Part shown: positions 54,036-63,321 of the stretch, one piece after another
Numbering within the stretch: position 1 is the stretch's first letter
Layout: each line of letters begins with the position of its first letter
DNA from: Hamiltosporidium tvaerminnensis
Lineage: Eukaryota; Microsporidia; Dubosqiidae
Reading direction: 5' to 3'
Assembly (NCBI GenBank): GCA_022605425.2
Contig: CM061252.1
Coordinates: forward strand, 744,001-808,000
Length of the DNA: 64,000 bases
Translations under genes and position numbers: made by a program
Notes under the pieces: generated by a model
What the model was told of the DNA's origin: nothing
The model's database searches: none
The model's input: the letters and a program-made list of their open reading frames with translations, nothing else

Positions 54036-55949
54036 ATGTCATTTTTTAAAAAAATATTTACGTTTACTTCACCATTTAAAGAACCCATGATAACTGGATC
54101 ATCAGATATAATTGTAATAAAACATAATAATGTATATAAATGCACACCATTTCATATACGTTTAGCCAAACCATCTATGTTTAGAAGTCAAAGGATACGA
54201 ACAGTACATCTTATTGTTAATAATAGAATGACAGATGTTACTATGTTAGTTAATAATAAAGGAGAACTTTATTTTGAAGAAATGCATTCAACTGATGTTT
54301 ATGCGCATAAAAATATAGATAATTGCATAAATAAAATTACAGAAGAAGATTTTGAAGAAGATCGATGTTTCAGTGACACTTGTGTACTTCCATCCACCAT
54401 TAATGCCAACACATCTAAAAACCTAGACATTTTACTTTCAAACCTCTCACTTGCCTCTGCTTCTACTTCCACATCTACAAATATAAATATTGTACCAAAT
54501 AGTATTTCCACAACCACTGCTTCCTCTTCCCCTAACCCTTCTCTAACCCTAAATACTCGCATAAAAACCACACAAAAAAATTTAAATAAATTTTATGGCA
54601 TAAACAATTCAGAAGTAAAATATAAGACACGAGAAAAAGTAAGAACAAAAAATTATTCACTCAGACTCTACAACATGAAAAACAAAGCACACAAATTCAG
54701 TCCATTTTTAAACATTCATTTTTCTTACAAATATTTTGGAAGATTTGTAGAATCTCAGGAATATAAAGATCATCTCATTAAGGAATACCACCACCTCTTT
54801 GATTTACTTTGTAATTCCATTTTTCCTTCCGGAGAAAAATTCACAAGATGTAATTATAATAACACAGATTCTATTTGTGGAACACTAAGATACTCCCTGT
54901 GTTACTACCAAAGAACCAGAAGAGGACTAAAAGAAGCTTTTGAAAGTTGTATTACAGGAGACATGCACGATACCAAAGGAATGATTGTAGAACTTAAAGG
55001 ATGTTTAGAATGCAAAAGTGTTTTTTATTTTACTTTCAAATTTTTTAACGAAATATTTTTTTTTCTACGTGGAATTCTTACTTCAACAGAAATGAAAAGA
55101 AATTCACGTTTTTCTTCAAACACAATTCATCAGAAAAAAAGTAAATTTAAAGATTTTTTGATTTTTTCTCTTCAAAAAAAAAGTTGGTCTTTTTTTGGAA
55201 ACAAAGAAAAACCACAAATTCATTCTTTTACGTTGAATTCTGATAATTTAAAGAAATTGGGACTTAGAAATGGAAAAAACACTATTTTATTCAAAGTCAG
55301 CGGTATTGATATTTCTGTATCAGCAAATTGTTACCTTTGGAATAATTCTACAAAAATAGTTATCAGTGATGTAGACGGTACAATTACTAAGAGTGATGTG
55401 TGGGGACATATTTACTCTTTTGTAGGAAAAGACTGGACACATGTAGGTGTAGCACAATTATTTTCACGTATCGAAAAAAATGGATATAAAATACTTTATC
55501 TGTCCAGTAGATCTATTGGACAATCTAGAGTCACAAGAAGGTATATTCAAGGGGTAAAACAAAACGAATGGAGACTTCCAGACGGTCCAATACTTCTTTC
55601 TCCTGATGGTCTGTTTAGAGCTATTTATAGAGAGGTAATACTAAGAAGACCAGAAGATTTTAAAATTGCTTGTTTAAAAAATGTACAAAATTTGTTTGAA
55701 AATACAAATCCGTTTTTTTCTGGATTCGGTAATAGAATTACAGATGTTATTTCTTATAAAGCACTTAATGTACCGCTCAGTAAAATATTTACTGTCGATC
55801 ATACGGGTGAAATAGGTTTAGAATTTAAGAAGAATCTTTCTTCAAGTTACCTCAATTTAAATGAATTTGTAGATTCTATTTTTCCTGTCGTTAAAAAGGA
55901 TATTAATAGAGGATATAGAGATACAGAATATTGGAAAATACATTGGTAG
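54036..55949 (+). CDS. Lipin / phosphatidate phosphatase (Smp2/Pah1/Ned1 family)
   Basis: 637 residues. The N-LIP domain lies at about 1-100 (TSPFKEPMITGSSDIIVI, PFHIRLAKPSMFRS, NNKGELYFEE). A Ser/Thr/Asn-rich low-complexity linker (about 128-180) follows, then a middle region with conserved Trp/Phe patches. The C-LIP HAD-type catalytic domain spans about 430-600. The nucleophile motif DVDGT (D445-x-D447-x-T449) is intact, followed by GHIYSFVGKDWTHVGVAQLF, ILYLSSRSIGQ, PDGPILLSPDGLF and GFGNRITDVISYKALNVP. All are family hallmarks. It dephosphorylates phosphatidic acid to diacylglycerol with Mg2+, on ER or nuclear membranes, controlling membrane and storage-lipid synthesis. It is shorter than yeast Pah1 (862 aa), the loss being in the linker. 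The start is the first ATG and begins directly with the N-LIP. Confidence 0.96.
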   Translation: MSFFKKIFTFTSPFKEPMITGSSDIIVIKHNNVYKCTPFHIRLAKPSMFRSQRIRTVHLIVNNRMTDVTMLVNNKGELYFEEMHSTDVYAHKNIDNCINKITEEDFEEDRCFSDTCVLPSTINANTSKNLDILLSNLSLASASTSTSTNINIVPNSISTTTASSSPNPSLTLNTRIKTTQKNLNKFYGINNSEVKYKTREKVRTKNYSLRLYNMKNKAHKFSPFLNIHFSYKYFGRFVESQEYKDHLIKEYHHLFDLLCNSIFPSGEKFTRCNYNNTDSICGTLRYSLCYYQRTRRGLKEAFESCITGDMHDTKGMIVELKGCLECKSVFYFTFKFFNEIFFFLRGILTSTEMKRNSRFSSNTIHQKKSKFKDFLIFSLQKKSWSFFGNKEKPQIHSFTLNSDNLKKLGLRNGKNTILFKVSGIDISVSANCYLWNNSTKIVISDVDGTITKSDVWGHIYSFVGKDWTHVGVAQLFSRIEKNGYKILYLSSRSIGQSRVTRRYIQGVKQNEWRLPDGPILLSPDGLFRAIYREVILRRPEDFKIACLKNVQNLFENTNPFFSGFGNRITDVISYKALNVPLSKIFTVDHTGEIGLEFKKNLSSSYLNLNEFVDSIFPVVKKDINRGYRDTEYWKIHW

Positions 55950-55974
55950 ATTAAGATGTGTTATTTATAGAGAG

Positions 55975-56600
55975 ATAGGGTGCATTAAAGGGAGGTTTGT
56001 TAAATATAAGAAATTATAAGGCATATAACAGGGTGTTAATAATAGGATATATTTATAAGTAGTATAACAGGGTGTTAATAATAGGATATATTTATAAGAC
56101 AGATAACAGGGTGTTAGTATAAGGACATTTTTATAAGTAATATAACAGGGTGTTAAATATATAGGATTATTTATAAGTAATATAACAGGGTGTTAAATAT
56201 ATAGGATTATTTATAAATAATATAACAGGGTGTTAAATATATAGGATTATTTATAAATAATATAACAGGGTGTTAAATCTAAAGGATATATAAGATAGAT
56301 AACAGGGTGTTAAATATAGAGGATACATAAGATCGATAACATTGTGTTAATAATAGGATATATTTATAAGACAGATAACAGGTGTTACTATAAGGACATT
56401 TTTATAAGTAATATAACAGGGTGTTAGTATAAGAATTTGTAAGCAAGATAACAGGGTGTTAGTATAAAGGATTATTTATAATCAGTATAATAGTTGTTTA
56501 ATATAAGAATTTATAAGATAGATAACAGGGTGTTAAATCTAAGGATATTAATTATGATAACAGGGTGTTAATATACCAATATCTGTTAAAGGGATTTACT
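55975..56600. repeat. AACAGGGTGTTA minisatellite
   Basis: About 15 units of 35-44 bases, each with a core near ATAACAGGGTGTTA followed by an AT-rich spacer such as GGATATATTTATAAG. Three consecutive units near 56130-56260 are almost identical, the rest diverge. All cores read the same way as the lipin gene just upstream, whose stop is about 25 bases before the array. Confidence 0.9.
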
Positions 56601-57129
56601 TCATAAACATGTAATAAACAATATACAAATTTAAAATTTTTGTATTTTTTACTATAAAATTAAGAAGTGACAATATTTTTTATGAAACAGAGAATCACAG
56701 TGATCAATCAATTAAAATAATTAAATAATTAAATATTTTACATTTATTCAGGTTGTATTAAGTCTTCTTACTTGCAATCGTATATTCTAATATCACTTAT
56801 TTATACTTCTCATACTTAAAATTTGTATTCTCAAACTTAATAATTTATATATTGGTTTTTACTTAGTTATTCTTCCTTAATCTTTTCAATAAAAACTATT
56901 TTTTTTTATAATTTACTTATCAATTTCCAGAAAAATTTATTTCTAATTTCCAGAAAAATTTATTTCTAATTTCCAGAAGAATTTATTTCTAATTTCCATA
57001 ATAATACTTATCAATTTACTTACAAAATTTCTTTACAAAACCACTTTATTTACAAAATTTGAAAATATTTTGAAACTTCCAATACAACGTTTCACATTCA
57101 CTTGATATACACAAAAGAATAAACAAACA
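56601..57129. other. AT-rich gap upstream of a secreted-protein gene
   Basis: No gene. It contains a small tandem repeat at 56922-56999 and an A-rich stretch (ACAAAAGAATAAACAAACA) just before the next ATG. Confidence 0.55.
56922..56999. repeat. 23-base tandem repeat, ~3.4 copies
   Basis: Units at 56922-56944, 56945-56967 and 56968-56990 begin AATTTCCAGAA and end TTTATTTCT; a partial fourth unit follows. The first two are identical. Confidence 0.85.
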
Positions 57130-58215
57130 ATGAAAATATTTCTTTTATTAAGTATTGTCTCTTTACAATCAATAAGTCTTCTTATTTTATACGAAAAGCA
57201 AGTAGAAAAGACAGCAGATTCGTTATATAGAATACTTTTACAAATACTGATAAATAAATATAACAAAATACTTTTATCTGAAGGAATACGAATAAAATTA
57301 GTCGGTGTTCTAAGTTATAGCACATATTCCAAATTAAGTAAATATAGTGATTTGAGTATGTACGGAGGCAGTAATAATATAAGTGATCGAAAAACTGAAT
57401 TGGATAGAATATGTTGTGATAAAAGTGTTGTGATGGCTGTGTCTACAGAAATGGATGAAGATATATCTAATGAGGTTAGTTTGTGTAGAGGAAGGTATTT
57501 TATCAATTTGAATTCCAAAAGTAATAGCGATACTGATATGTTTAGTAGTCTTGTAAATGGTGTATTGGGATATTTGAGTGGTATTTTTAATGTGAATGCA
57601 CCAAATTTATTGGAAAATGAAAGCAATGGAAAGTTTTTTAAGGAAAAGATACATAACAAAGAATGGATACAAAAGATTAAGAGATGCTATGACAGCATTA
57701 AATGTGAAAAAGATGTTTTTGAGGAGTTTGAAAGGAATATCCGAGGAGAGGAATTAAGTGAGAGTGATAGCAAGGATGAAAACGAAGATGAAAATGTGAA
57801 AAAAAATGAGAAAAGTAATTCAACTGATAAAGACGTGGGTGAGAAACGTAAAAAAAGAAATTCTGATGAAAATCTTCCAAATCCTGATAAAAATGAAAAT
57901 AAATCCATGCTTTTGGAAGATAAAAAAGGAAAAAATAGTAAAATTGAAAGTAAAACCGATAAAGAAATAATGTTGGAGCAGATTTTATCGGCTGTAAAAG
58001 ATTTATCTACGGTTTTATTAAAGAAGAAGGCAGAACATGAGAGAGAGGGGAATAGGAATCAATCACCGTTCGCATCACCTTTCTCACAACGGATTAGTCG
58101 GTATACCTCGGAAGTAGATAATAAAAAAAATCTTACAAACAATGCTTTACCTACTAACAGTGATCTAACGGGTGTTAATTATGGTATTTTTAGAAAAATA
58201 AATAAAGGGCTTTAA
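57130..58215 (+). CDS. Secreted hypothetical protein, possible degenerate metalloprotease-like domain
   Basis: 361 residues. The N-terminus MKIFLLLSIVSLQSISLLIL is a good signal peptide. Residues 25-195 form a compact domain with four cysteines (C95, C96, C119, C186, plus C192). Its order of elements recalls reprolysin/ADAM-type metalloproteases: a helix, RIKLVGVLSYSTYS, DKSVVMAVSTEMDE, LCRGRYFINLNSK, then a helix FSSLVNGVLGYLSGIFN. The last sits where HExxHxxGxxH would be but lacks all histidines. This is an impression from pattern only. Residues 200-310 are a charged Lys/Glu/Asn/Ser low-complexity tail, and 310-361 a Ser/Asn-rich end. If the fold is right it is catalytically dead. No CCC signal. 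The gene is co-oriented with lipin, with the minisatellite between them. Confidence 0.8.
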   Translation: MKIFLLLSIVSLQSISLLILYEKQVEKTADSLYRILLQILINKYNKILLSEGIRIKLVGVLSYSTYSKLSKYSDLSMYGGSNNISDRKTELDRICCDKSVVMAVSTEMDEDISNEVSLCRGRYFINLNSKSNSDTDMFSSLVNGVLGYLSGIFNVNAPNLLENESNGKFFKEKIHNKEWIQKIKRCYDSIKCEKDVFEEFERNIRGEELSESDSKDENEDENVKKNEKSNSTDKDVGEKRKKRNSDENLPNPDKNENKSMLLEDKKGKNSKIESKTDKEIMLEQILSAVKDLSTVLLKKKAEHEREGNRNQSPFASPFSQRISRYTSEVDNKKNLTNNALPTNSDLTGVNYGIFRKINKGL

Positions 58216-60244
58216 ATTCATTATTTAAAATTTTAATCGAAATTTGTATTTTTGTTCTTTTAAAAAAAAAATTGGGGTCGCATGAATAATGTAGAGCGAT
58301 TTTATTTTCTTCGTATGTATTAAATGAAAAAACTTGTATTTGTAGGAATAAAGGAAATTTTGGTGATTATATTATTATTTAGAGTAATATTATATGTAGT
58401 AGATTGGGTTTTTCAGTCTACAACAATTTTATAAAACAGGTATTGAGATTATATTTATGAGTGTGAAATATATAAAGAAAAATTAACCTGTAGTTTTCAT
58501 TAAATAAAGTAAAAAAAAATTTAGTTTACAATTGTATCCAATTTTACATGTTAAGATATTTTTCATGTCTAACTTGTAAATATTGAGGAAATCACATAAG
58601 GAATTATTTCAACACTACACTTATAAATAAGACATAAATCACTGGTCAGAAAATCATATATTTTTAAACGCCATAAAGATTTAAATTGTCAATTAATACG
58701 GTATAAATTTAATTGCAAATGATTTAAATAATATTCCAAGTAGATATTGTTTAATGATACAAATATTTTTCAATATGCTTAAACTCTATTTTTTTAGCGT
58801 GACTGCAGTGTTCAGACAAATAACTAATAAATTTTTATACATAAAAGAGCAAAAATATATTTTTGTTTTTGTGTCTCTGTGATTAATTCGTATTACTTTT
58901 TTACAAATAATTCAAGCTTTTTGCAATTATATTGTAAAAATATAAGTTTTTTAAACTATCATATAGATTTATAACAAAGATCGCGCGCTAAACATATCTA
59001 AAATTTATGATATAAGGATATAAAAAATCAGAGCAACAAATAAATATAACCCTTGAAATCGTTTGATATATTAAATCAAAATCTTTACAGATGTCATCAT
59101 ACAACCTTCAGTTCATTACTAGGTATTTCTTAGTTTCAAAATAAATTACAAATAAAAATTAATATTTTTAGTGAAAACAGAGTCATTAAGATAATATATA
59201 AATATATGTATTAGTAGTTAGAAAATATTTTAGTTATAATTGGTGTATTACGCTCAATATAGCCTACATGCAATAACCATATCTAAACCAAAAGTAAATA
59301 ATATTTACTATAAATATATTTCGTGGTAAAAATGCAATACATATTTTAGAATCGAAAGAAAATTCTATAAAGAGGATAAACCCTATATAATAAATTTAAA
59401 TTTTGAATTAAATATAAATTATTCGTTTTTAGTCACATACGCCAAAAACTCTTTATTGCGATAATTTAATTCGATTTATTCAGATATTATATTTATTATT
59501 GAATAAATTCATTATTTCATAATCAAAACACTTTATCTTAAAATGGTATAGAGTATTGTATGCACATTTTTTTTAAGCAATAATTTTTTACCTAGAAAGT
59601 AAAAATAAAACTTAGATTTTTTTACCAATCAATTGAAGAAAAGTAAATCGCGAAAAAAACAATGCAGGATTTTTTTATAAAGATAAATATCTGGATATAA
59701 AAATATTTTAGTAGAATAAACGAAGATGTTTTCTTTTAAAAAATCAATGCATCAAAAGAGGTTTACTTAAACCGATGTAATTTTGTTTATATGTACGGGA
59801 ATTTTAGCATTAAACTATCATTAAAAATATCTAAAGTTTCGCAAATACCATTTATAAAAGCAAAGTTTTCAATCTATAACATAGTAATACTATTAAATAA
59901 AAGCTAATATAAAAATAATAAAAGAGCAATAATTTTTTTTATTAGATTTTCAATTTACCTCCAAATTAATTCTAAGAATTATATTTTTTAATTAATAAGT
60001 AAATTATTTGAAATATAATAATTTATATAAATTAATTAAGCCAGCAGATGTAATAAACTTTATTTATTTGTAGTTTATCTAACTACTAAGGTATTAAGCA
60101 ACACCCTCTATAACGTCTAGATACGTTATTTACCACCCCAATCCAAAACACAATACATCAAATTAAATTAATTTTTTTACCATTTTCCAACTTGTTTCCT
60201 ATCTCAAACTATCTCAACATAAATATAAGTAAAAATTGAAACAT
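58216..60244. other. 2-kb gap with one retrotransposon fragment
   Basis: AT-rich. Only the fragment at 58575-58670 is recognised. Near 60090-60140 two or three TAACACCC-like cores (GCAACACCCTC, TTACCACCCC) occur just downstream of the minus-strand gene. Confidence 0.5.
58575..58670 (-). mobile_element. RLE retrotransposon fragment
   Basis: ATCACATAAGGAATTATTTC, then AACACTACACTTATAAATAA, matches 48882-48960 of the intact element almost exactly; similarity then fades. It is a short internal piece without either end. Confidence 0.75.
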
Positions 60245-60964
60245 TTAAATTCTACTAAAGAAGCACCTATTATTCTTTAGCTGTTCTAACGCATCATTTG
60301 ATACTCTGATTTCATATCTGACACCTTGATCTCCATCAATTATTTCTTCAAACATAAGAGGATTTAAGACACCTACAGCAGCAGCTTTAACCAATCCAGT
60401 AGCCATAACAGAAATAAACTTAGCCTCTTCTGCTTCAAAAAACAATACAGTTCGTACCGAGCACTGTGTACTTAACATATGTGAAATATACGGTGTCAAA
60501 AGACCAGCAACAATCATAGCATCATTATAACTAGAAGCACTACAACTAAGTATAAGAATAGAAGATGTCATAGAATCATCCATATTCAGTATATTCAATA
60601 TAGATCCAATACTAACCAAATCCACATCACATTTATCCGGATCTATTCCAGGAGGTATTTCAGTCTGAAATAAAGGTTTCCATTTTATAACAAACGGATG
60701 ATCTAATTTAACTAAATAAGAGTTTACAGACCTTTCCAACTCCCCAATAACAAAATAAACCATATCTTCAAAAGACTTACCTCGTACAGAATATGCATTC
60801 TTTGCTATAGGAGATACATATATCTTTACTTCTACTAACTTTGTAGATAGATTAGAATTCAAAGGATTTGTTATATCCCCGTATTTACCTCCTCTTATTT
60901 TCAATATATTCAACCATATTTGCAAAATAAGTATTGTCCATATAAACTTTATATTCTTAAACAT
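60245..60964 (-). CDS. Secreted or membrane-anchored hypothetical protein, possible degenerate metalloprotease-like domain
   Basis: 239 residues. The N-terminal hydrophobic segment (about 5-22, IKFIWTILILQIWLNILK) is a signal peptide or anchor. The remainder is a single folded domain with cysteines at 112, 141, 168 and 234. The sequence of elements is VEVKIYVS, a helix FEDMVYFVIGELERSVNSYL, FVIKWKPLFQ, SSILILSCSASSYNDAMIVAGLL, and a helix KFISVMATGLVKAAAVGVL, then a terminal Cys. It looks like an M12B/reprolysin layout with the zinc helix lacking every metal-binding His. The gene at 57130-58215 gives a similar impression, and the two may be distant relatives. The family link is an inference without a search. 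The gene is expected to act in the secretory pathway or outside the cell. Balanced composition and length make it a secure gene. Confidence 0.8.
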   Translation of the reverse strand: MFKNIKFIWTILILQIWLNILKIRGGKYGDITNPLNSNLSTKLVEVKIYVSPIAKNAYSVRGKSFEDMVYFVIGELERSVNSYLVKLDHPFVIKWKPLFQTEIPPGIDPDKCDVDLVSIGSILNILNMDDSMTSSILILSCSASSYNDAMIVAGLLTPYISHMLSTQCSVRTVLFFEAEEAKFISVMATGLVKAAAVGVLNPLMFEEIIDGDQGVRYEIRVSNDALEQLKNNRCFFSRI

Positions 60965-61185
60965 ATTTATTAAAATTATCCTGTTTTTATAAACATGTAT
61001 CTAACATGTTTCACATCAGAAATAAGAAACATCGTTTTAAACAGAAAATATGTCATAGATAAGTCAATTGTTTTAAGAAAAGTAGTTTGACTTAAGAATC
61101 ACAGTTTCTTATTAAAAATAATAAATTATAACTAATGTGAGCCATAAAACTTAAAAAAATAATTAAATTATAATTTAGATATAAT
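60965..61185. other. AT-rich spacer
   Basis: No recognised feature before the R1 target-site duplication. Confidence 0.5.
61173..61185. repeat. Target-site duplication of R1 copy 6, left
   Basis: ATTTAGATATAAT, repeated exactly at 61943-61955. Confidence 0.85.
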
Positions 61186-61942
61186 CAAACTTTATTTAAA
61201 AGTATCACATCTTTTTAAAACAGTGGCAAGTGTTATATTTGTTTTCATGACATTAACGCAGTTCTAGGTTTAACATAAATAACTGCTACCCCAACACTCC
61301 ATCGGTAACCCCTGCGATACCTACGTCCCAAAGCCTTTCATCTACCAGGTGTGTAGAACCTAAATAATAGGCGAGGCAGTTGCCCGGAGTTCGTTAATGT
61401 CCGTTGCATGGAGTGTGATCGAAGGCCGAAGCCCCCCCTGGGCTCCCCCAAGACTTTGCAGCATTCCCACTTACTCTACACTTTCTGAACCCAATAAACT
61501 TCTAGCTAAGATATATTTCAGAGATTTACATGGGGTCCACCTAGACAGTGCAATGTCATACCAACAGGTATAACCTGCTACTTAGCTCTCCCGGCTTTTA
61601 ATGGTTTTTATTTTTATATATCCCAGGCGCTAAGTCTTCTAACCCGAGTGAGCAAGGCTAGGTTTCCATGCTTTTACATGGCAATTACCTACATGTTCAG
61701 CTGCGGTCTGCAATCTGGTTACATAAAAAACTACAAATAAATTTGTAGAAAAAGTTTCTCCATTTCTTAGACCTCTCCTCTTCATAACAACTCCCATGGA
61801 ACAACCGAAGATGTAGTGTGGTTGTATTCCCACCAAAAATCCAAACAATGACCTCACACCAGTTTCACACACTCATTGCCAAGCAGAAAGTTTTTTATGT
61901 GGTTATCCTCCCTCCACATATGTGGTTATCCTCCCTCCACAT
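61186..61942 (-). mobile_element. R1 retroposon copy 6
   Basis: A young copy flanked by an exact 13-base direct repeat. At its 5' end (right side on the plus strand) the terminal unit TATGTGGTTATCCTCCCTCC occurs twice in tandem (around 61898-61940). Other copies have it once. The G run is only 7 long here. It contains a 77-codon ORF (61639-61872) not believed to be coding. Confidence 0.93.
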
Positions 61943-61955
61943 ATTTAGATATAAT
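61943..61955. repeat. Target-site duplication of R1 copy 6, right
   Basis: ATTTAGATATAAT, identical to 61173-61185. Confidence 0.85.
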
Positions 61956-62035
61956 TATAGATAGTCTAAGATATTAAAAGATGGTAGGGATATACATATA
62001 GATAGTTAAATATATTTATTGTATGTAAAGAGTTA

Positions 62036-62240
62036 ATATACAGGGGGTGTTAGTAACTGAATGATTAGGTATCAGGGTGTTAGTAATACGAAGAAAAACA
62101 AATATGATTAAAGGGGTTATAATCAATAGTATCGTAATTAAAGGGGTATAATTAATAGTATTAGAATTAAAGGGTGGTAGAATACTATTAATTAAAGGGG
62201 TTATAATTAATAGTGATGTAAGTAAAAGGGTGTTAATCCT
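62036..62240. repeat. GGGTGTTA / GGGGTTATAAT minisatellite
   Basis: About eight degenerate units with cores such as CAGGGGGTGTTAGTAA, CAGGGTGTTAGTAATA, AAAGGGGTTATAATCAATAG and AAAAGGGTGTTAATCC. All are G-rich on the plus strand. Confidence 0.8.
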
Positions 62241-62392
62241 GATATAAATAAATTACTTTAATTAACACCTATTATTTTACGATAGAAACATATCACAAGT
62301 GATATAAACCGTTAATAAACAACACCCTTTCGAATAACAGGTGTATCAACAATTTGTTCCTTAAAAATTCGTATTAAATTTTCAACCCCTTT
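62241..62392. promoter_or_regulatory. Upstream region of RanBP1 with motif switch to CACCC
   Basis: After 62240 the motif appears in the opposite orientation (TTAACACCTATT at 62258, ACAACACCCTTTCG at 62319). It ends with CCCC at 62386-62389, -7 to -4 from the ATG, which fits the microsporidian CCC start signal. Confidence 0.45.
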
Positions 62393-63274
62393 ATGCTTCC
62401 TTCAGATACAGACACCAGAAAAATAATACAAGAAAAGGAAGATGTAGAGAAGGAAGTGGACAAGAATAAAGAAGTGGTCAAGAATGAAGATTCAGAGAAG
62501 AATAAAGAATCAGAGAAGAATGAAGAATCAGAGAAGAATAAAGAATCAGAGAAGAATGAAGAATCAGAGAAGAATCAAGAAGTAGCGAGGAATAAGGATA
62601 AAGAAGTAGAGAAGGAAGAAAAAAAGTTAGAAAAAACAGAAGAAAAAAACGAAGAAAAAGAAGAAAAAAAACCAAAAGGAGAGGAATTGAAAGAACAACA
62701 AACCACAAAAGAACAAACAACTACACAAATTCCAATTACAAACACACAATCAACTACAACCGAACAAACTACAACCGTTCACCATAAAGAAAGTCCTTTT
62801 CTTACTTCTTCAGTAATTAAAAAGAAAGAAATTGGAGTTGGAAGTGTAACAGACGAGGAGACAGAAAAAATTCAACAAAAATTTGATGAAGAGCATTTGA
62901 AAGGAGAAATATTATTTAGAGGCAATTGTAAGCTATTTAGAATGAATGAATCGAAAGTAGTGACAAGAGGAGTTGGTAAGATTTATATAACGAAAGGAGA
63001 AAGTAATGGAATGGTAAGAATTGTAATGGTTAGAGATAAGTTAATGAAATTAGGTTGTAATCATTTTATAGAACCTTGGTCTGAAATTTTAGGACATGAA
63101 ATACATGAGAATACATGGGTTTGGTCTACGATAGGAGATACTATTGATGAAGTTAGTGATAAGCAACAAACTTATATTGTTAAGTTTAAAGAGGATAAAG
63201 AGGCTAAAGGGTTTAAAAATAGTTTTGAGATTGGAAAGGAAAATAACAGGGTGGTATTAGAGAGTAAGAAATAA
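62393..63274 (+). CDS. RanBP1/Yrb1-like Ran-binding protein with Lys/Glu repeat N-terminus
   Basis: 293 residues. The C-terminal Ran-binding domain (about 172-285) is clear: GEILFRGNCKLFRMNES, TRGVGKIYIT, RIVMVRDKLMKLGCNHFI (family form RRDKTLKICANHxI), NTWVWSTIGD (family WVWNTxAD) and YIVKFKEDKEAKGFKNSFE. RanBP1 binds Ran-GTP and assists RanGAP in the cytoplasm, ending nuclear export cycles. The N-terminal 170 residues are low complexity. A ten-residue repeat (S-E-K-N-K/E-E) runs at about 33-62, then a Lys/Glu block to 100 and a Thr/Gln-rich block at 103-129. That tail is unusual for RanBP1 (about 200 residues in yeast) and could also hint at a nucleoporin-type Ran-binding protein. The start is the first ATG, with a CCCC just before it. 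Confidence 0.93.
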   Translation: MLPSDTDTRKIIQEKEDVEKEVDKNKEVVKNEDSEKNKESEKNEESEKNKESEKNEESEKNQEVARNKDKEVEKEEKKLEKTEEKNEEKEEKKPKGEELKEQQTTKEQTTTQIPITNTQSTTTEQTTTVHHKESPFLTSSVIKKKEIGVGSVTDEETEKIQQKFDEEHLKGEILFRGNCKLFRMNESKVVTRGVGKIYITKGESNGMVRIVMVRDKLMKLGCNHFIEPWSEILGHEIHENTWVWSTIGDTIDEVSDKQQTYIVKFKEDKEAKGFKNSFEIGKENNRVVLESKK

Positions 63275-63321
63275 AGGGTTTTAAATAAATATATATTTTA
63301 TTTATTTGTTAATAAATAAAT

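Noticed and set aside
54299-54571. 90-codon minus ORF inside lipin
   Set aside because: Antisense of the Ser/Thr-rich linker of the lipin gene.
55975-56600. CRISPR-like array
   Set aside because: Repeats are degenerate, spacers are near-identical AT-rich filler, and the genome is eukaryotic. It is a minisatellite.
61639-61872. 77-codon ORF shared by R1 copies (also 32036-32236, 6287-6493)
   Set aside because: Shared only because the copies are recent. It is frameshifted in copy 5 and divergent in copies 1, 3 and 4, with no sign of protein-level conservation.
62478-62720. 80-codon minus ORF of Leu/Ser/Phe
   Set aside because: Antisense of the Lys/Glu repeat tract of RanBP1.
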